Positions 30,811 to 39,799 of a stretch of 45,933 nucleotides of DNA are shown here, in pieces. Position numbers and translations under genes: made by a program. This DNA comes from Andreesenia angusta. Its GTDB lineage: Bacteria > Bacillota > Clostridia > Tissierellales > Gottschalkiaceae. The notes beneath the pieces were generated by a model, which saw only the letters and a program-made list of their open reading frames with translations, had not been told where the DNA came from and did no database searches. The stretch spans positions 1-45,933 of the forward strand of contig JAUNVB010000011.1 of assembly GCA_030537835.1 (NCBI GenBank), given 5' to 3'. Positions within the stretch are counted from its first letter, which is position 1. Each line of letters opens with the position of its first letter.

Positions 30811-31935
30811 ATGAATGTAAAGGGAACTATTGGGAAGGATAGAAGAACTAAAGATCTAGCTAAGCGAATAAAACCGGGAGAGATAGCAGTTATAAACCAT
30901 TTAGATATTGATGAAGTTGCGGCGCATTCTCTTGCAGAAGCTAAAATCTCTGCAGTTTTAAACTTTGACAGTAGTATAAGTGGTAGATATCCTAATCAAG
31001 GTCCTGGTATCCTTTTAGAAGAAGGGATTCCTCTTTTCGAATCGAAAGATATTGAAATCTTTGATAAGCTTGAAGAGGGCAAGATATTAAAAATTCTTGA
31101 TAATGGAGATATGCTCTATGAAGAAGAAGTAATAGGTAGAGCTGAATACTTAGATAGAAAGAAAATAAATGAAAGGTTGAAAATAGGCTATAATAATATA
31201 GAAAATGAACTCGACTTTTTTATTGATAATACATTGATGTATGCAAAGAAAGAAAAAGATTTAGTTCTTGGGAATATTGAGATACCTGATATCGACACTG
31301 ATATTGCAGGAAGAGATGTACTAGTTTTAGTAAGAGGAAATAATTATAAAAGAGATTTAAAAGCCGTTATGAATTATATAGATGAGAGAAAACCTATATT
31401 AATAGGTGTAGATGGTGGAGGAGACGCTCTACTAGAACATGGATATGTACCAGATATCGTAATTGGAGATATGGATAGTGTCAGTGACAAATGCTTAAGA
31501 AAGTCTAAAGAATTAATCGTACATGGTTATATGGATGGAAGAGCTCCAGGGATGGATAGGATTAACGAACTTGATCTTAAAGCTAAAATATTTAAATCTT
31601 ATGGAACGAGCGAAGATATTGCTCTTTTATTAGCTTATGAAAAAGAAGCAGAGTTGATTGTAGCATTAGGAACTCATTCAAGTATGATAGATTTTCTAGA
31701 AAAAGGAAGAAATGGTATGGCAAGTACTTTCTTAGTGAGACTTAAAGTTGGAGATAAATTAGTAGATGCAAGGGGTCTTAGCAAACTATATAAATCTAAT
31801 TTTAATTTCAAATATCTCATAGCTATTTTTCTAACAGCTATATTACCAATTATTGTAATAGTATTATTGTCTAAACCGATTAGAGATTTAATACAATTAC
31901 TACAGATAAAGCTCAGACTTACTTTAGGTGTTTAA
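30811..31935 (+). CDS. steA: SteA-like cytokinesis protein (TPK-like domain, C-terminal membrane helix)
   Basis: Protein of 374 residues in the SteA family. In Corynebacterium glutamicum, SteA and the membrane protein SteB act together in daughter-cell separation. Marks are GRTxD-like DRRTKDLAKRIKPGEIAVINH and DEVAAHSLAEAKISAVLNFDSSISG in the N-terminal part, and a thiamine pyrophosphokinase-like fold in LIGVDGGGDALLEHGYVPDIVIGDMDSVS. A single transmembrane helix lies near residues 333-354, close to the C-terminus. No evidence of thiamine activity is implied by that fold. ATG start with GTGAGG upstream. It is followed by the steB-like gene 31 bases downstream, the arrangement known in Actinobacteria. 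Confidence 0.9.
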   Translation: MNVKGTIGKDRRTKDLAKRIKPGEIAVINHLDIDEVAAHSLAEAKISAVLNFDSSISGRYPNQGPGILLEEGIPLFESKDIEIFDKLEEGKILKILDNGDMLYEEEVIGRAEYLDRKKINERLKIGYNNIENELDFFIDNTLMYAKKEKDLVLGNIEIPDIDTDIAGRDVLVLVRGNNYKRDLKAVMNYIDERKPILIGVDGGGDALLEHGYVPDIVIGDMDSVSDKCLRKSKELIVHGYMDGRAPGMDRINELDLKAKIFKSYGTSEDIALLLAYEKEAELIVALGTHSSMIDFLEKGRNGMASTFLVRLKVGDKLVDARGLSKLYKSNFNFKYLIAIFLTAILPIIVIVLLSKPIRDLIQLLQIKLRLTLGV

Positions 31936-31966
31936 AACTCTTTATCTATATTAGGAGGAAAAGACT

Positions 31967-32836
31967 GTGAATATAAGCATGAAGCACTTAGTTATAACAA
32001 TTTTATCAATATTTCTTGCCTTAGCACTCGGTATTTTCATCGGAATAGTTATAAATACTGGGAATTCAATAGAAACACAGACAGGGAATATTATAAAACA
32101 GATAGAAGATCAATTGCAGTACTTAAGAGATGAGAACAATAAGAATAAAGAAAATATTAAAAGACTTGAAAAGGAAAATAATCAATTAGATTATGCCTTA
32201 GGTAATATGAGTAATAAATTAATAAATGAACAATTAACAGGAAAGACTCTTTCTATAATAAGCCTTAATGAAGATATAGATAGTGAAAATATAAAATCTA
32301 TTCTAATAAATACAGGAGTAGAAATTAAATCGAATGTTAAGATAAAGAATGATTTCTATAAACAGAAGAAAAAGATAGAAGAGATATTTAAAGGCTTAGA
32401 ATTAGAATATGATAATATATACGACTCAACAGCTTTAGAGCTGAGTAAAGTAGTGTTGAACTCAGAATCTTCAGATTTAATAGTTAAATTAGTAGAAAAT
32501 GATTTAATTGAATTTGAAGGTGATTATTTTGGATATCCTGAAGAGGTAGTTATATTAGGAGGAAATAATACTAAGGAACTTGCTGATTCAGAATTCAAGA
32601 CGAAGCTTTTTGAAAGCCTGAAAAATTCAGAAAGACCCGTTCTTGGAATCCAAGAGTCTAATATGAAAAATAGTGATATAGAAGAATTCAAGCAATATGG
32701 ATTTTCGACAGTTGATAATGTAGATACGAATACAGGGAAATTAAGTATGGTTGTTGCACTTAAAGGAATTAGAGGAAATTATGGACAAAATGATTCTGAT
32801 GATATTGTAGTACCAGATCTAACAATATTAGATTAG
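31967..32836 (+). CDS. steB: SteB/MctB-like membrane-anchored coiled-coil protein
   Basis: Protein of 289 residues with one N-terminal transmembrane helix (about 7-27, HLVITILSIFLALALGIFIG), then a coiled coil (about 40-90) and a mixed domain. It fits the SteB/MctB family, the membrane partner of SteA; MctB of mycobacteria is also called a copper transport protein. The position next to steA supports the partnership. The C-terminal half, with VVILGGNNTKEL and VALKGIRGNYGQ, would lie outside the cell if the helix is a type II anchor. GTG start at 31967 with AGGAGG at 31953-31958. Confidence 0.82.
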   Translation: MNISMKHLVITILSIFLALALGIFIGIVINTGNSIETQTGNIIKQIEDQLQYLRDENNKNKENIKRLEKENNQLDYALGNMSNKLINEQLTGKTLSIISLNEDIDSENIKSILINTGVEIKSNVKIKNDFYKQKKKIEEIFKGLELEYDNIYDSTALELSKVVLNSESSDLIVKLVENDLIEFEGDYFGYPEEVVILGGNNTKELADSEFKTKLFESLKNSERPVLGIQESNMKNSDIEEFKQYGFSTVDNVDTNTGKLSMVVALKGIRGNYGQNDSDDIVVPDLTILD

Positions 32837-32848
32837 TAGGAGAAATAT

Positions 32849-33538
32849 ATGAATAAAAAAAAGAGTATCGATATTATAATACCTGCATTTAATGAAGAAG
32901 ATAAAATTAAATATACATTAGATGCATTAAAGACAATAGAAAATTCTAGGATAATTCTTATAGATGATGATTCAAATGATAGAACTATTGATATAGTAAA
33001 AGGACTATCAATACCTAAATTATTATGCATAAAGCATGATACTAATAGAGGAAAAGGCAAAGCAGTAAAGACTGGTATTGAAAATTCAGACGCCGATATA
33101 ATTTGTTTACTAGATGCTGATTTAGGTGATACGGCAATTGAGGCGGAGAAATTGATTGCACCTGTAATTAACAATGAAGCTGATTTTACAATAGCAAGAT
33201 TTGGAAAAGCCAAGAAAAAAGGTGGATTTGGATTAGTTAAGAAACTTGCAGCTTGGGGAGTAAAACATTATACAGGAGTTGAGATGAGCACGACTCTATC
33301 TGGACAGAGAGCCTATAAAAGAGAGGTTCTAGAAGATATAAAATATATACCCGATGATTTTGGCATGGAAATAGCAATGACTGTAGAAGCGTTAATGGCA
33401 GGATATTCTTTTAAAGAAATTGATGTCAATATGACGCATTCTGAATCGGGTAGAGATTTAAAAGGATTTAAACACAGGGGAAAGCAGTTTTTAGATATAT
33501 TAAAAACTATAATAAAATTAAAATCTAAATGCAGATAA
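32849..33538 (+). CDS. Family 2 glycosyltransferase
   Basis: Soluble GT-A glycosyltransferase of 229 residues. Seen are DIIIPAFNEEDKI (donor site), IILIDDDSNDRT, HDTNRGKGKAVKTGI and the metal-binding acidic motif in CLLDADLGD, with SGQRAYKRE and the acidic FGMEIAMTVEA in the acceptor half. No membrane helices, so it works from the cytoplasm, perhaps on a lipid-linked sugar. The sugar donor and acceptor cannot be known from sequence. It lies between steB and an MraY-like gene, so it may act in the same cell-envelope process. ATG start with AGGAGA upstream (32838-32843). Confidence 0.85.
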   Translation: MNKKKSIDIIIPAFNEEDKIKYTLDALKTIENSRIILIDDDSNDRTIDIVKGLSIPKLLCIKHDTNRGKGKAVKTGIENSDADIICLLDADLGDTAIEAEKLIAPVINNEADFTIARFGKAKKKGGFGLVKKLAAWGVKHYTGVEMSTTLSGQRAYKREVLEDIKYIPDDFGMEIAMTVEALMAGYSFKEIDVNMTHSESGRDLKGFKHRGKQFLDILKTIIKLKSKCR

Positions 33539-33575
33539 GCAGTCTAGATGTCAAAACATTTAGACTGCTTATTCT
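33535..33575 (+). terminator. Long hairpin between the two glycan genes
   Basis: ATAAGCAGTCTAGATGT (33535-33551) pairs with ACATTTAGACTGCTTAT (33556-33572), with one G-T pair in the stem. Only short Ts follow, so it may be a partial terminator or an mRNA-processing hairpin. It begins four bases before the upstream stop codon ends. Confidence 0.5.
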
Positions 33576-33597
33576 AATAAAAGAGGGAAGATTTATT

Positions 33598-34410
33598 ATG
33601 TATTATATACTTAGTTTTAGCATACCGTTGATTTTGGGCTTAATTTTATTTAAACCATTATCTAGATTATTAGAGAAAAGTGAATTCACTGAATTAAATT
33701 TCAGAGGGAAGGAAATTCCTATAGGAATGGGAATTCATTTGATTTTAGTATTTATAATAACTATACTTGGAATAGGAAGATTAATAGATATGAAGGATAG
33801 CTCATATCTACTGAGCACAGGAATTGCTTTTATGGGATTTTTAGGAATTATAGATGATTTTTTAGGAGATAAGCATTCTAAGGGATTTAAAGGTCATATA
33901 AAATCACTATTAAAAGGAGAACTTACTACCGGAGGATTGAAAGCTATAGGAGGTTTTGGTATAGCCTTTTTATTATCGATAAATATGAAGAATACTGATA
34001 TTGGAGAAATAATTTTGAATACATTTTTAATAGCATTATTTGCAAATATTATAAATCTATTCGATTTAAGACCTGGGAGGGCTTCAAAAGCATTCATATT
34101 CTTCCTATTGATATTTGCCATAATGTTAAAAGATAATAGCTACTATAATTATATATTAATATTTCTTGGTGGAATAATAGCTTATATAAATAAAGATTTA
34201 AAAGCATTAGTTATGTTAGGTGATACAGGAGCTAATGCTATGGGTATATCTCTAGGTATTCTAGCTGCAATATCGTTAAATATTGAAATTAAAATAGGAC
34301 TTTTATTATTTTTAATAATATTAAATTTAGTATCAGAATTTGTTTCTTTCACAAAGATAATTGAAAGAGTGAAAATATTTAAATTCATAGATGAACTGGG
34401 GAGAAAATAA
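33598..34410 (+). CDS. MraY/WecA-family phospho-sugar transferase-like membrane protein
   Basis: Integral membrane protein of 270 residues of the glycosyltransferase 4 superfamily, whose members attach a phospho-sugar to polyprenyl phosphate. About eight hydrophobic helices are spread over the length. Conserved acidic motifs are visible: IDDFLGD, NLFDLRPGRASK and MLGDTGANAMG. Its preferred substrate is unknown; it is shorter than MraY and lies apart from mur genes, so it is not assigned to cell-wall lipid I synthesis. The frame is open to 33529, but ATG 33598 has GAGGGAAG at 33583-33590, and the earlier part overlaps the hairpin. It abuts the DUF3866 gene. Confidence 0.8.
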   Translation: MYYILSFSIPLILGLILFKPLSRLLEKSEFTELNFRGKEIPIGMGIHLILVFIITILGIGRLIDMKDSSYLLSTGIAFMGFLGIIDDFLGDKHSKGFKGHIKSLLKGELTTGGLKAIGGFGIAFLLSINMKNTDIGEIILNTFLIALFANIINLFDLRPGRASKAFIFFLLIFAIMLKDNSYYNYILIFLGGIIAYINKDLKALVMLGDTGANAMGISLGILAAISLNIEIKIGLLLFLIILNLVSEFVSFTKIIERVKIFKFIDELGRK

Positions 34411-35490
34411 ATGATATCTTATAATATGGGATCAATAGAATCAATAAAAGAAGAAGATGAAAATATTCAATGGCTAAGAGTTAAAATAGATGGGAAATCA
34501 TATAATGCTGTAAACTATATAGACCTTATAGGCAGAGTAGATATTAATGATCAGGTAGTACTAAATACAACAGCAGTTGAATTAGCCTTAGGAACTGGCG
34601 GAGAACATTTTGTTATGGCAAATATCACTGCTAAAAATAGAGAGCTTAATTCTAATGACCATATAATGAAATTAAAATATACACCTGTACAAACACAGGT
34701 TTTATCAGTTGAAGCTCAAGAGAGTGAATATCACGATGAAATAAAGAATTTTAAATCATTAGATAATTCAATATTCATAATAGGGACATTGCATAGCAAT
34801 TTGATGCCAATAGCATCTTATATTAAGAAGAACAGACCGGAGACTAGAATAAATTATATTATGACTGATGGTGGTGCTCTGATTTCATCTTTTAGCAAGA
34901 ATATAAAGGAATTAAAAGAAAAGAATATAATAGACAATGTAATAACTGCTGGGAATGCGACTGGAGGAGATTATGAAGCTATTAATATATATACTGCCAT
35001 TATATTCTCTAAAGAAGTACTTAAATCTGATATAAGTATAATTGCTATGGGACCTGGAATAGTAGGAACAGGAACGCAATATGGATTTAGTGGTGTTGAA
35101 CAAGGGTATATATCTGATGGAGTAATATCTTTAGGTGGAAGATCTATATTAGTGCCTAGAATATCTTTTTCTGATAAGAGAAAGAGGCATAATGGCTTAT
35201 CTCATCATAGTATTAGTATCTTCAGAGATTTAGCTACTAAAAGTGCAGATATAGTATTTCCAATTTTAAATAGCTCTCAAGATGAATATATTAAAAATCA
35301 GATAGAAGAAAATGGCATTTCAAAAAGACATAATATAGTGTTTGAAAAAGCTGATGATTTAAGAGATACTATAGGATATTATAATATTAATCCAAGAACG
35401 ATGGGAAGAGGCTATGAAGACGATAGAGCTTTTTTTGATACATTGGCTTCTGTAGCGAAATACTCTATAAAGCTCTTAGATAGATTATAA
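34411..35490 (+). CDS. DUF3866 family protein
   Basis: Protein of 359 residues in the DUF3866 family, which has no known function. Soluble in appearance. The family look is seen in the N-terminal VVLNTTAVELALGTGGEHFVM, the glycine-rich IIAMGPGIVGTGTQYGFSGVEQG and the RISFSDKRKRHNGLSHHSI segment. Start ATG directly follows the stop of the MraY-like gene. In many Actinobacteria and clostridia this family sits between SteA/SteB genes and the NUDIX/xerD pair, as here. That conserved place suggests a role with the envelope genes, but nothing visible shows an enzyme activity. Confidence 0.85.
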   Translation: MISYNMGSIESIKEEDENIQWLRVKIDGKSYNAVNYIDLIGRVDINDQVVLNTTAVELALGTGGEHFVMANITAKNRELNSNDHIMKLKYTPVQTQVLSVEAQESEYHDEIKNFKSLDNSIFIIGTLHSNLMPIASYIKKNRPETRINYIMTDGGALISSFSKNIKELKEKNIIDNVITAGNATGGDYEAINIYTAIIFSKEVLKSDISIIAMGPGIVGTGTQYGFSGVEQGYISDGVISLGGRSILVPRISFSDKRKRHNGLSHHSISIFRDLATKSADIVFPILNSSQDEYIKNQIEENGISKRHNIVFEKADDLRDTIGYYNINPRTMGRGYEDDRAFFDTLASVAKYSIKLLDRL

Positions 35491-35503
35491 GAGGAGAGAT
35501 AAA

Positions 35504-36049
35504 ATGCGAGAAAAAGTGATGAGTTCAGAGATAAAGTATAGAGGAAAAATATTGAATTTGAGAATTGATGAAATAGAAACTAAAAATGGAAAGAAATCTA
35601 AGAGAGAAATTATTGAGCATAAGGATGCTGTAGCTATACTTGCAATAAATGAAGAAGAAGAGATAATTTTAGTAAGGCAGTATAGAATTGCAGTAGACGA
35701 TGCAATATTAGAATTGCCTGCCGGTTTAATTGAGGATGGAGAGAGTGAAGAAGCGGCAGCAAGACGAGAATTAAGAGAAGAAACAGGATATACTGCTAAT
35801 AGAATGGAAAAGATGCATACATTTTATAGTTCGGCTGGTTTTTCTAATGAGAAAATTCATATATTTTTTGCAAGCGATTTAAAAAGCGGTGAAATGGATT
35901 TAGATGAAGGTGAAAATATAGTAGTTGAAAAATTCCATATAGATCAGATTAATAGATTGATTGAGGAAAATGAAGATTCAAAAACTGTAATAGCATTATT
36001 ATTATATAAGGATAAATATATTGGGAATGATAAAAATGGTGAGAAATAA
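35504..36049 (+). CDS. NUDIX hydrolase, ADP-ribose pyrophosphatase type
   Basis: NUDIX enzyme of 181 residues. The NUDIX box is GLIEDGESEEAAARRELREE-TGY (about residues 74-97), with the catalytic Glu pair in REEL-type order. Upstream, VRQYRIAVDDAILELPAG matches ADP-ribose pyrophosphatases (NudF/YqkG type), which hydrolyse ADP-ribose to AMP and ribose 5-phosphate. It lies directly before the xerD-like gene and overlaps it by about 14 bases, an order common in Firmicutes. ATG start with GAGGAGAG upstream. Confidence 0.92.
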   Translation: MREKVMSSEIKYRGKILNLRIDEIETKNGKKSKREIIEHKDAVAILAINEEEEIILVRQYRIAVDDAILELPAGLIEDGESEEAAARRELREETGYTANRMEKMHTFYSSAGFSNEKIHIFFASDLKSGEMDLDEGENIVVEKFHIDQINRLIEENEDSKTVIALLLYKDKYIGNDKNGEK

Positions 36050-36914
36050 TGATGAAGATATTTCTAAATTTTTAGAATATCTATATTATCAAAAAAATTT
36101 ATCTGAAAGCACAATATACAATTACAATGTAGATATAAGAAAGTTTTTAGAGTTCATAAAGAAGGACTCAAAAAAAATTAATCAAACTGATATAATGATA
36201 TTTTTATCTGATTCACAGAGAAAAGGATATAAAAATGCGACTATCAATAGAAGACTATCATCTATTAAAACTTATATGGATTATCTTTTAAATACAGGCA
36301 AAATTGAAAAAAATCCTACACTAGGTCTTAAATTTGAAAGAGAAGAAAGAAATATACCAGAGGTATTAGACTATAATGAAGTCGAGGCATTATTAGATGC
36401 TCCAGATTTAAATACAGATTTAGGAACTAGAGATAAAGCTATACTCGAACTTATATATGGTTTAGGATTAAAGGTAAGCGATATAGTAAATTTAAATATA
36501 GATGATGTAGATCTTGTGTCGGAATATATTGTTAAGAAGAGAAATGACTCAAAGATGTATATGCCGATGAATGATAAGTCGTTAAAGGCAGTAAAAGAAT
36601 ATATTGATTATATCAGATATACTATTGATCGAGACTCATCGGATGCATTATTCTTAAATAGATTTGGAAAAAGACTGTCTAGACAGAGTATTTGGAAAAT
36701 GATTAAAGGTTATGGAAAGAAAGTGGGTATAAATAAAAATATAAATACAATAATTTTAAGGCATTCTTTTGCAGTACATATGCTAGAAAATGGTGTAAAT
36801 ATAGAACAGATCAAAGATATACTAGGACATGAGTCGATTGCAACGACTCAGATATATAGAAAAAAGACAGAGGAATCATTCGAAAAGGCTTTTAAAAAGC
36901 TACATCCTAGATAA
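36036..36914 (+). CDS. xerD: XerD-position tyrosine recombinase with two altered catalytic residues
   Basis: Protein of 292 residues with the full tyrosine recombinase layout: an N-terminal SAM-like core-binding domain (about 1-90) and a catalytic domain. The normal catalytic set is Arg-Lys-His-Arg-His-Tyr. Here the first Arg is replaced by Lys in GLGLKVSDIVNL (Lys146, AAG at 36471-36473), where GLRVSE is usual, and the His of the HxxR box by Ile in NTIILRHSFAVHML (Ile239, ATA at 36750-36752). The second Arg, the last His in LGHES and the Tyr in TTQIY are kept. In related recombinases the first Arg is needed for strand transfer. The gene may have reduced or partner-dependent activity. Its place between the NUDIX gene and pnp is that of xerD. 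ATG 36036 chosen with GGGA upstream; TTG 36021 and GTG 36039 are alternatives. Confidence 0.85.
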   Translation: MVRNNDEDISKFLEYLYYQKNLSESTIYNYNVDIRKFLEFIKKDSKKINQTDIMIFLSDSQRKGYKNATINRRLSSIKTYMDYLLNTGKIEKNPTLGLKFEREERNIPEVLDYNEVEALLDAPDLNTDLGTRDKAILELIYGLGLKVSDIVNLNIDDVDLVSEYIVKKRNDSKMYMPMNDKSLKAVKEYIDYIRYTIDRDSSDALFLNRFGKRLSRQSIWKMIKGYGKKVGINKNINTIILRHSFAVHMLENGVNIEQIKDILGHESIATTQIYRKKTEESFEKAFKKLHPR

Positions 36915-36933
36915 AAATAAAGGAGATGAGGAT

Positions 36934-37755
36934 ATGAATGAAATAAAGAGAATTGAAAAGGCTAAACTGTTTATAGAAGAACAGATAAAGAGTAATGCAA
37001 AATTAGCAATAATTTTGGGTTCTGGTTTAGGAGATTTTGCAAAGAATTTAGAAGATAGAGAAGAAATAGATTATGCATCGATTCCAGGGTTTCCGGTTTC
37101 TACTGTAGAAGGACATGAAGGCAAATTGATTTTTAGTGAAATAGACGGGGTAGAAATCTTGATAATGAGCGGTAGATTTCATTTTTATGAAGGTTACGAT
37201 ATAAAGGATGTAGTTTTTCCTATAAGAGTTATTAAGGCTTTAGGAATTGAAAGTTTAATAATTACTAATGCAGCAGGCGGTGTAAATCAATCCTATAATC
37301 CAGGTGATTTTATGATTATAAAAGACCATATAAACTTTGGATTTAATAATCCTCTAATAGGACCTAATGATGAGAGCTTAGGAGTAAGATTTCCAGATAT
37401 GACTTATACTTATGATAGGGAATATATAGATATAGCTAAGAGTTCGGCAGAAAATTTGAATATTGATATAAGAGAGGGAGTTTATTTTTATAATTTAGGA
37501 CCTACTTATGAAACACCTGCAGAAGTTAAAATGATTTCAACTCTAGGAGGAGATTCTGTAGGAATGTCGACAGTACCTGAGGTCATAGTTGCAAGACATT
37601 CTGGTATTAGAGTTCTTGGTATATCTTGTATAACTAATATGGCAGCGGGCATATTAGAGCAGCCATTAAACCATCAGGAAGTTGTTGAAACTGGTGAGAG
37701 AGTCAAAGAGAGTTTTGAATTATTTATAAAGGATATAATATCTAAATTGGGTTAG
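36934..37755 (+). CDS. punA: Purine-nucleoside phosphorylase, PNP-I type
   Basis: Enzyme of 273 residues that splits purine nucleosides with phosphate to free base and ribose 1-phosphate, as part of purine salvage. Clear motifs are ILGSGLGDF, GRFHFYEG, TNAAGGVN, NLGPTYETPAEVKM and GISCITNMAAG, with the usual active-site Glu, Met and Asn. The open frame begins at 36829 inside xerD; the true start is ATG 36934 with AAGGAGATGAGG. It is followed by a pyrimidine-nucleoside phosphorylase 24 bases after its stop, so both salvage enzymes are made together. Confidence 0.95.
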   Translation: MNEIKRIEKAKLFIEEQIKSNAKLAIILGSGLGDFAKNLEDREEIDYASIPGFPVSTVEGHEGKLIFSEIDGVEILIMSGRFHFYEGYDIKDVVFPIRVIKALGIESLIITNAAGGVNQSYNPGDFMIIKDHINFGFNNPLIGPNDESLGVRFPDMTYTYDREYIDIAKSSAENLNIDIREGVYFYNLGPTYETPAEVKMISTLGGDSVGMSTVPEVIVARHSGIRVLGISCITNMAAGILEQPLNHQEVVETGERVKESFELFIKDIISKLG

Positions 37756-37779
37756 AAATATTTAAGAGGAGAGATATTG

Positions 37780-39066
37780 ATGAGAATATACGATATAATT
37801 GAGCGCAAAAAAAATGGGAAGAATTTGACTAAAAAACAAATAAAGTATTTCATAGAAGGCGTCACTAATGAGACTATTCCTGATTATCAGATATCTGCCC
37901 TATTGATGGCTATAAGCCTAAAAGGAATGGACGATGATGAGGTCTACTATCTGACAAAATATATATTGGAATCGGGTGAAAAAATAGATCTATTTGGAAT
38001 AGATGATAAAATAGTAGATAAACACAGTACTGGTGGAATAGGTGATAAGACGACTATAATAGTTGGTCCTATAGTAGCTGCATGTGGATTAAAATTTGCT
38101 AAACTTTCAGGAAGAGGATTAGGTCTTACAGGGGGAACTATAGATAAATTAGAATCGATTAAAGGATTTAGAACTGATTTATCTTTAGATGAATTTATAG
38201 AGAGTGTAAAGAAGTATGGATTATGTATAAGTGGGCAAACAGGAAATATAGTGCCTGCGGATAAAAAGCTCTATGCAATTAGGGATGTAACAGCAACTGT
38301 AGATAGCATTCCCCTTATAGCTGCTAGTATAATGAGTAAGAAGCTAGCTCTTAATTCTGATAGCATATTTATAGATGTTAAAGTTGGAATAGGTGCATTT
38401 ATGAAGACTATAGATGATGCTAGAAAACTTGCTAATACATTGGTTAAATTAGGAGAAAGGTTCGATAGAGAAGTAGTATGTTATCTTACTAATATGGATG
38501 AGCCTTTAGGTCTTGCTATTGGCAATTCAGTTGAGATATATGAAGCTATTGATGTCTTAAAGAATAAAGGACATTATTCCATAGTCGAATTTTGTATAGA
38601 ACTATCTGCAGAGCTTTTATTATTAGGTGAAATAGTTAATAGTATAGAAGAGGGAAGAAAGATTGTAAAAGAGAAGATTGAAAATGGAGAAGCTTATGAG
38701 AAGTTCGTAGAAATGGTAGAGAATCAAAATGGAAGTATTGATGATATACCTAGATCTGATTTTGTTCTAGAATTAAATTCAGAAGAAGAAGGATATATAT
38801 ATAAAGTGAATGCAAAGACTGTTGGTGAGGCAGCGATGATTCTTGGATCTGGAAGAGAGAATAAAGATGATCAGATAGATCATACTGTGGGCATAATATT
38901 AAATAAGAAAGTTGGAAGTAGAGTTAAAAAGGGAGAAAAGCTCGCATATATACACACTAATTCTTTTGAAAAAGGCGAATTAGCAAAGAATATACTTATG
39001 GAAGCATTTAGTATAAGTGTAGAACATTCTGATATAGCAGATTCTATAATAGAAAAGATAAAATAA
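37780..39066 (+). CDS. pdp: Pyrimidine-nucleoside / thymidine phosphorylase
   Basis: Enzyme of 428 residues of the nucleoside phosphorylase II family that releases pyrimidine bases and (deoxy)ribose 1-phosphate. The family opening MRIYDIIERKKNGKNLT is followed by the phosphate site KHSTGGIGDKTTIIVGP, KLSGRGLGLTGGTIDKLESI and LYAIRDVTATVDSIPLIAASI. Residues that would separate uridine/thymidine from strict thymidine use were not resolved, so the broader name is used. ATG 37780 follows AGGAGAG at 37767-37773; a TTG just before it is in frame but less likely. It pairs with punA in nucleoside salvage. Confidence 0.93.
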   Translation: MRIYDIIERKKNGKNLTKKQIKYFIEGVTNETIPDYQISALLMAISLKGMDDDEVYYLTKYILESGEKIDLFGIDDKIVDKHSTGGIGDKTTIIVGPIVAACGLKFAKLSGRGLGLTGGTIDKLESIKGFRTDLSLDEFIESVKKYGLCISGQTGNIVPADKKLYAIRDVTATVDSIPLIAASIMSKKLALNSDSIFIDVKVGIGAFMKTIDDARKLANTLVKLGERFDREVVCYLTNMDEPLGLAIGNSVEIYEAIDVLKNKGHYSIVEFCIELSAELLLLGEIVNSIEEGRKIVKEKIENGEAYEKFVEMVENQNGSIDDIPRSDFVLELNSEEEGYIYKVNAKTVGEAAMILGSGRENKDDQIDHTVGIILNKKVGSRVKKGEKLAYIHTNSFEKGELAKNILMEAFSISVEHSDIADSIIEKIK

Positions 39067-39087
39067 TCAATTTAGGAAGTGAAATAT

Positions 39088-39729
39088 ATGGGTTTGATGG
39101 GAAGTGAAAATATATCACAAGCTATAATAGGTTTTTTGACTTATTTGCCAGGCCTACTTATAGCGATAAGCTTTCATGAATTAGCACATGGATATATGGC
39201 TTATCTACAAGGAGATGATACTGCTAAATTACAAGGAAGGTTAACTATAGATCCATTAGCACATATCGATCCAATAGGATTTCTTATGCTTATTTTTGTT
39301 GGTTTTGGATGGGCAAAACCTGTTCAAATCAATTACAATAATTTGAAAAATGGAAGATTGAGTGTATTCCTGGTATCGATAGCAGGTGTTACGGTTAATT
39401 TTATCATAGCTTTTTTAGCTACATTCCTATTACTGTTCTTGCATAATATAGGGGCGCATCCAATAATATTCGATATGGTAAGATATCTAGTCATGTTCAA
39501 TATAGTTCTAGGTGTTTTTAATCTAATACCAATACCTCCATTAGATGGCTCTAAAGCATTAGGAAGTCTATTGCCTTATAAATGGGAATTAAAATTAATG
39601 CAGTTTGAAAGATATGGATATATTTTTTTAATAGTTCTATTGATAACAGGAGGTATTTCAAAAATACTTGGACCTATAGTGTATTTAATATCAAATTTAT
39701 TTATCAATATAGCTTCTATAATAATATAG
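39088..39729 (+). CDS. Site-2 protease family (M50) membrane metalloprotease
   Basis: Multi-pass membrane protein of 213 residues with five or six hydrophobic segments. The zinc motif HELAHGY lies in ISFHELAHGYMAY (about residues 31-43) and the partner Asp is in NLIPIPPLDGSKALG. The small size and absence of a PDZ domain place it with the short M50 proteins (YwhC/Rip-like) rather than RseP. Members cut membrane-bound signalling proteins, but its target is unknown. ATG 39088 is chosen with AGGAAGTGA upstream; GTG 39079 is also in frame. It ends with a clear terminator before scpA, and its place upstream of scpA is common in Firmicutes. Confidence 0.88.
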   Translation: MGLMGSENISQAIIGFLTYLPGLLIAISFHELAHGYMAYLQGDDTAKLQGRLTIDPLAHIDPIGFLMLIFVGFGWAKPVQINYNNLKNGRLSVFLVSIAGVTVNFIIAFLATFLLLFLHNIGAHPIIFDMVRYLVMFNIVLGVFNLIPIPPLDGSKALGSLLPYKWELKLMQFERYGYIFLIVLLITGGISKILGPIVYLISNLFINIASIII

Positions 39730-39741
39730 ATAATTAGAATT

Positions 39742-39775
39742 GGGGATGGATTTTTTCTATCCTCATTTTATTTTA
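39742..39775 (+). terminator. Rho-independent terminator after the M50 protease
   Basis: GGGGATGGA (39742-39750) pairs with TCTATCCTC (39756-39764), with two G-T pairs, and is followed by ATTTTATTTT. Confidence 0.75.
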
Positions 39776-39799
39776 TATAAAGTAATAAAGATAGATATC

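Noticed and set aside
36829..36933. Upstream extension of punA within xerD
   Set aside because: It is out-of-frame xerD sequence without family similarity; ATG 36934 has AAGGAGATGAGG.
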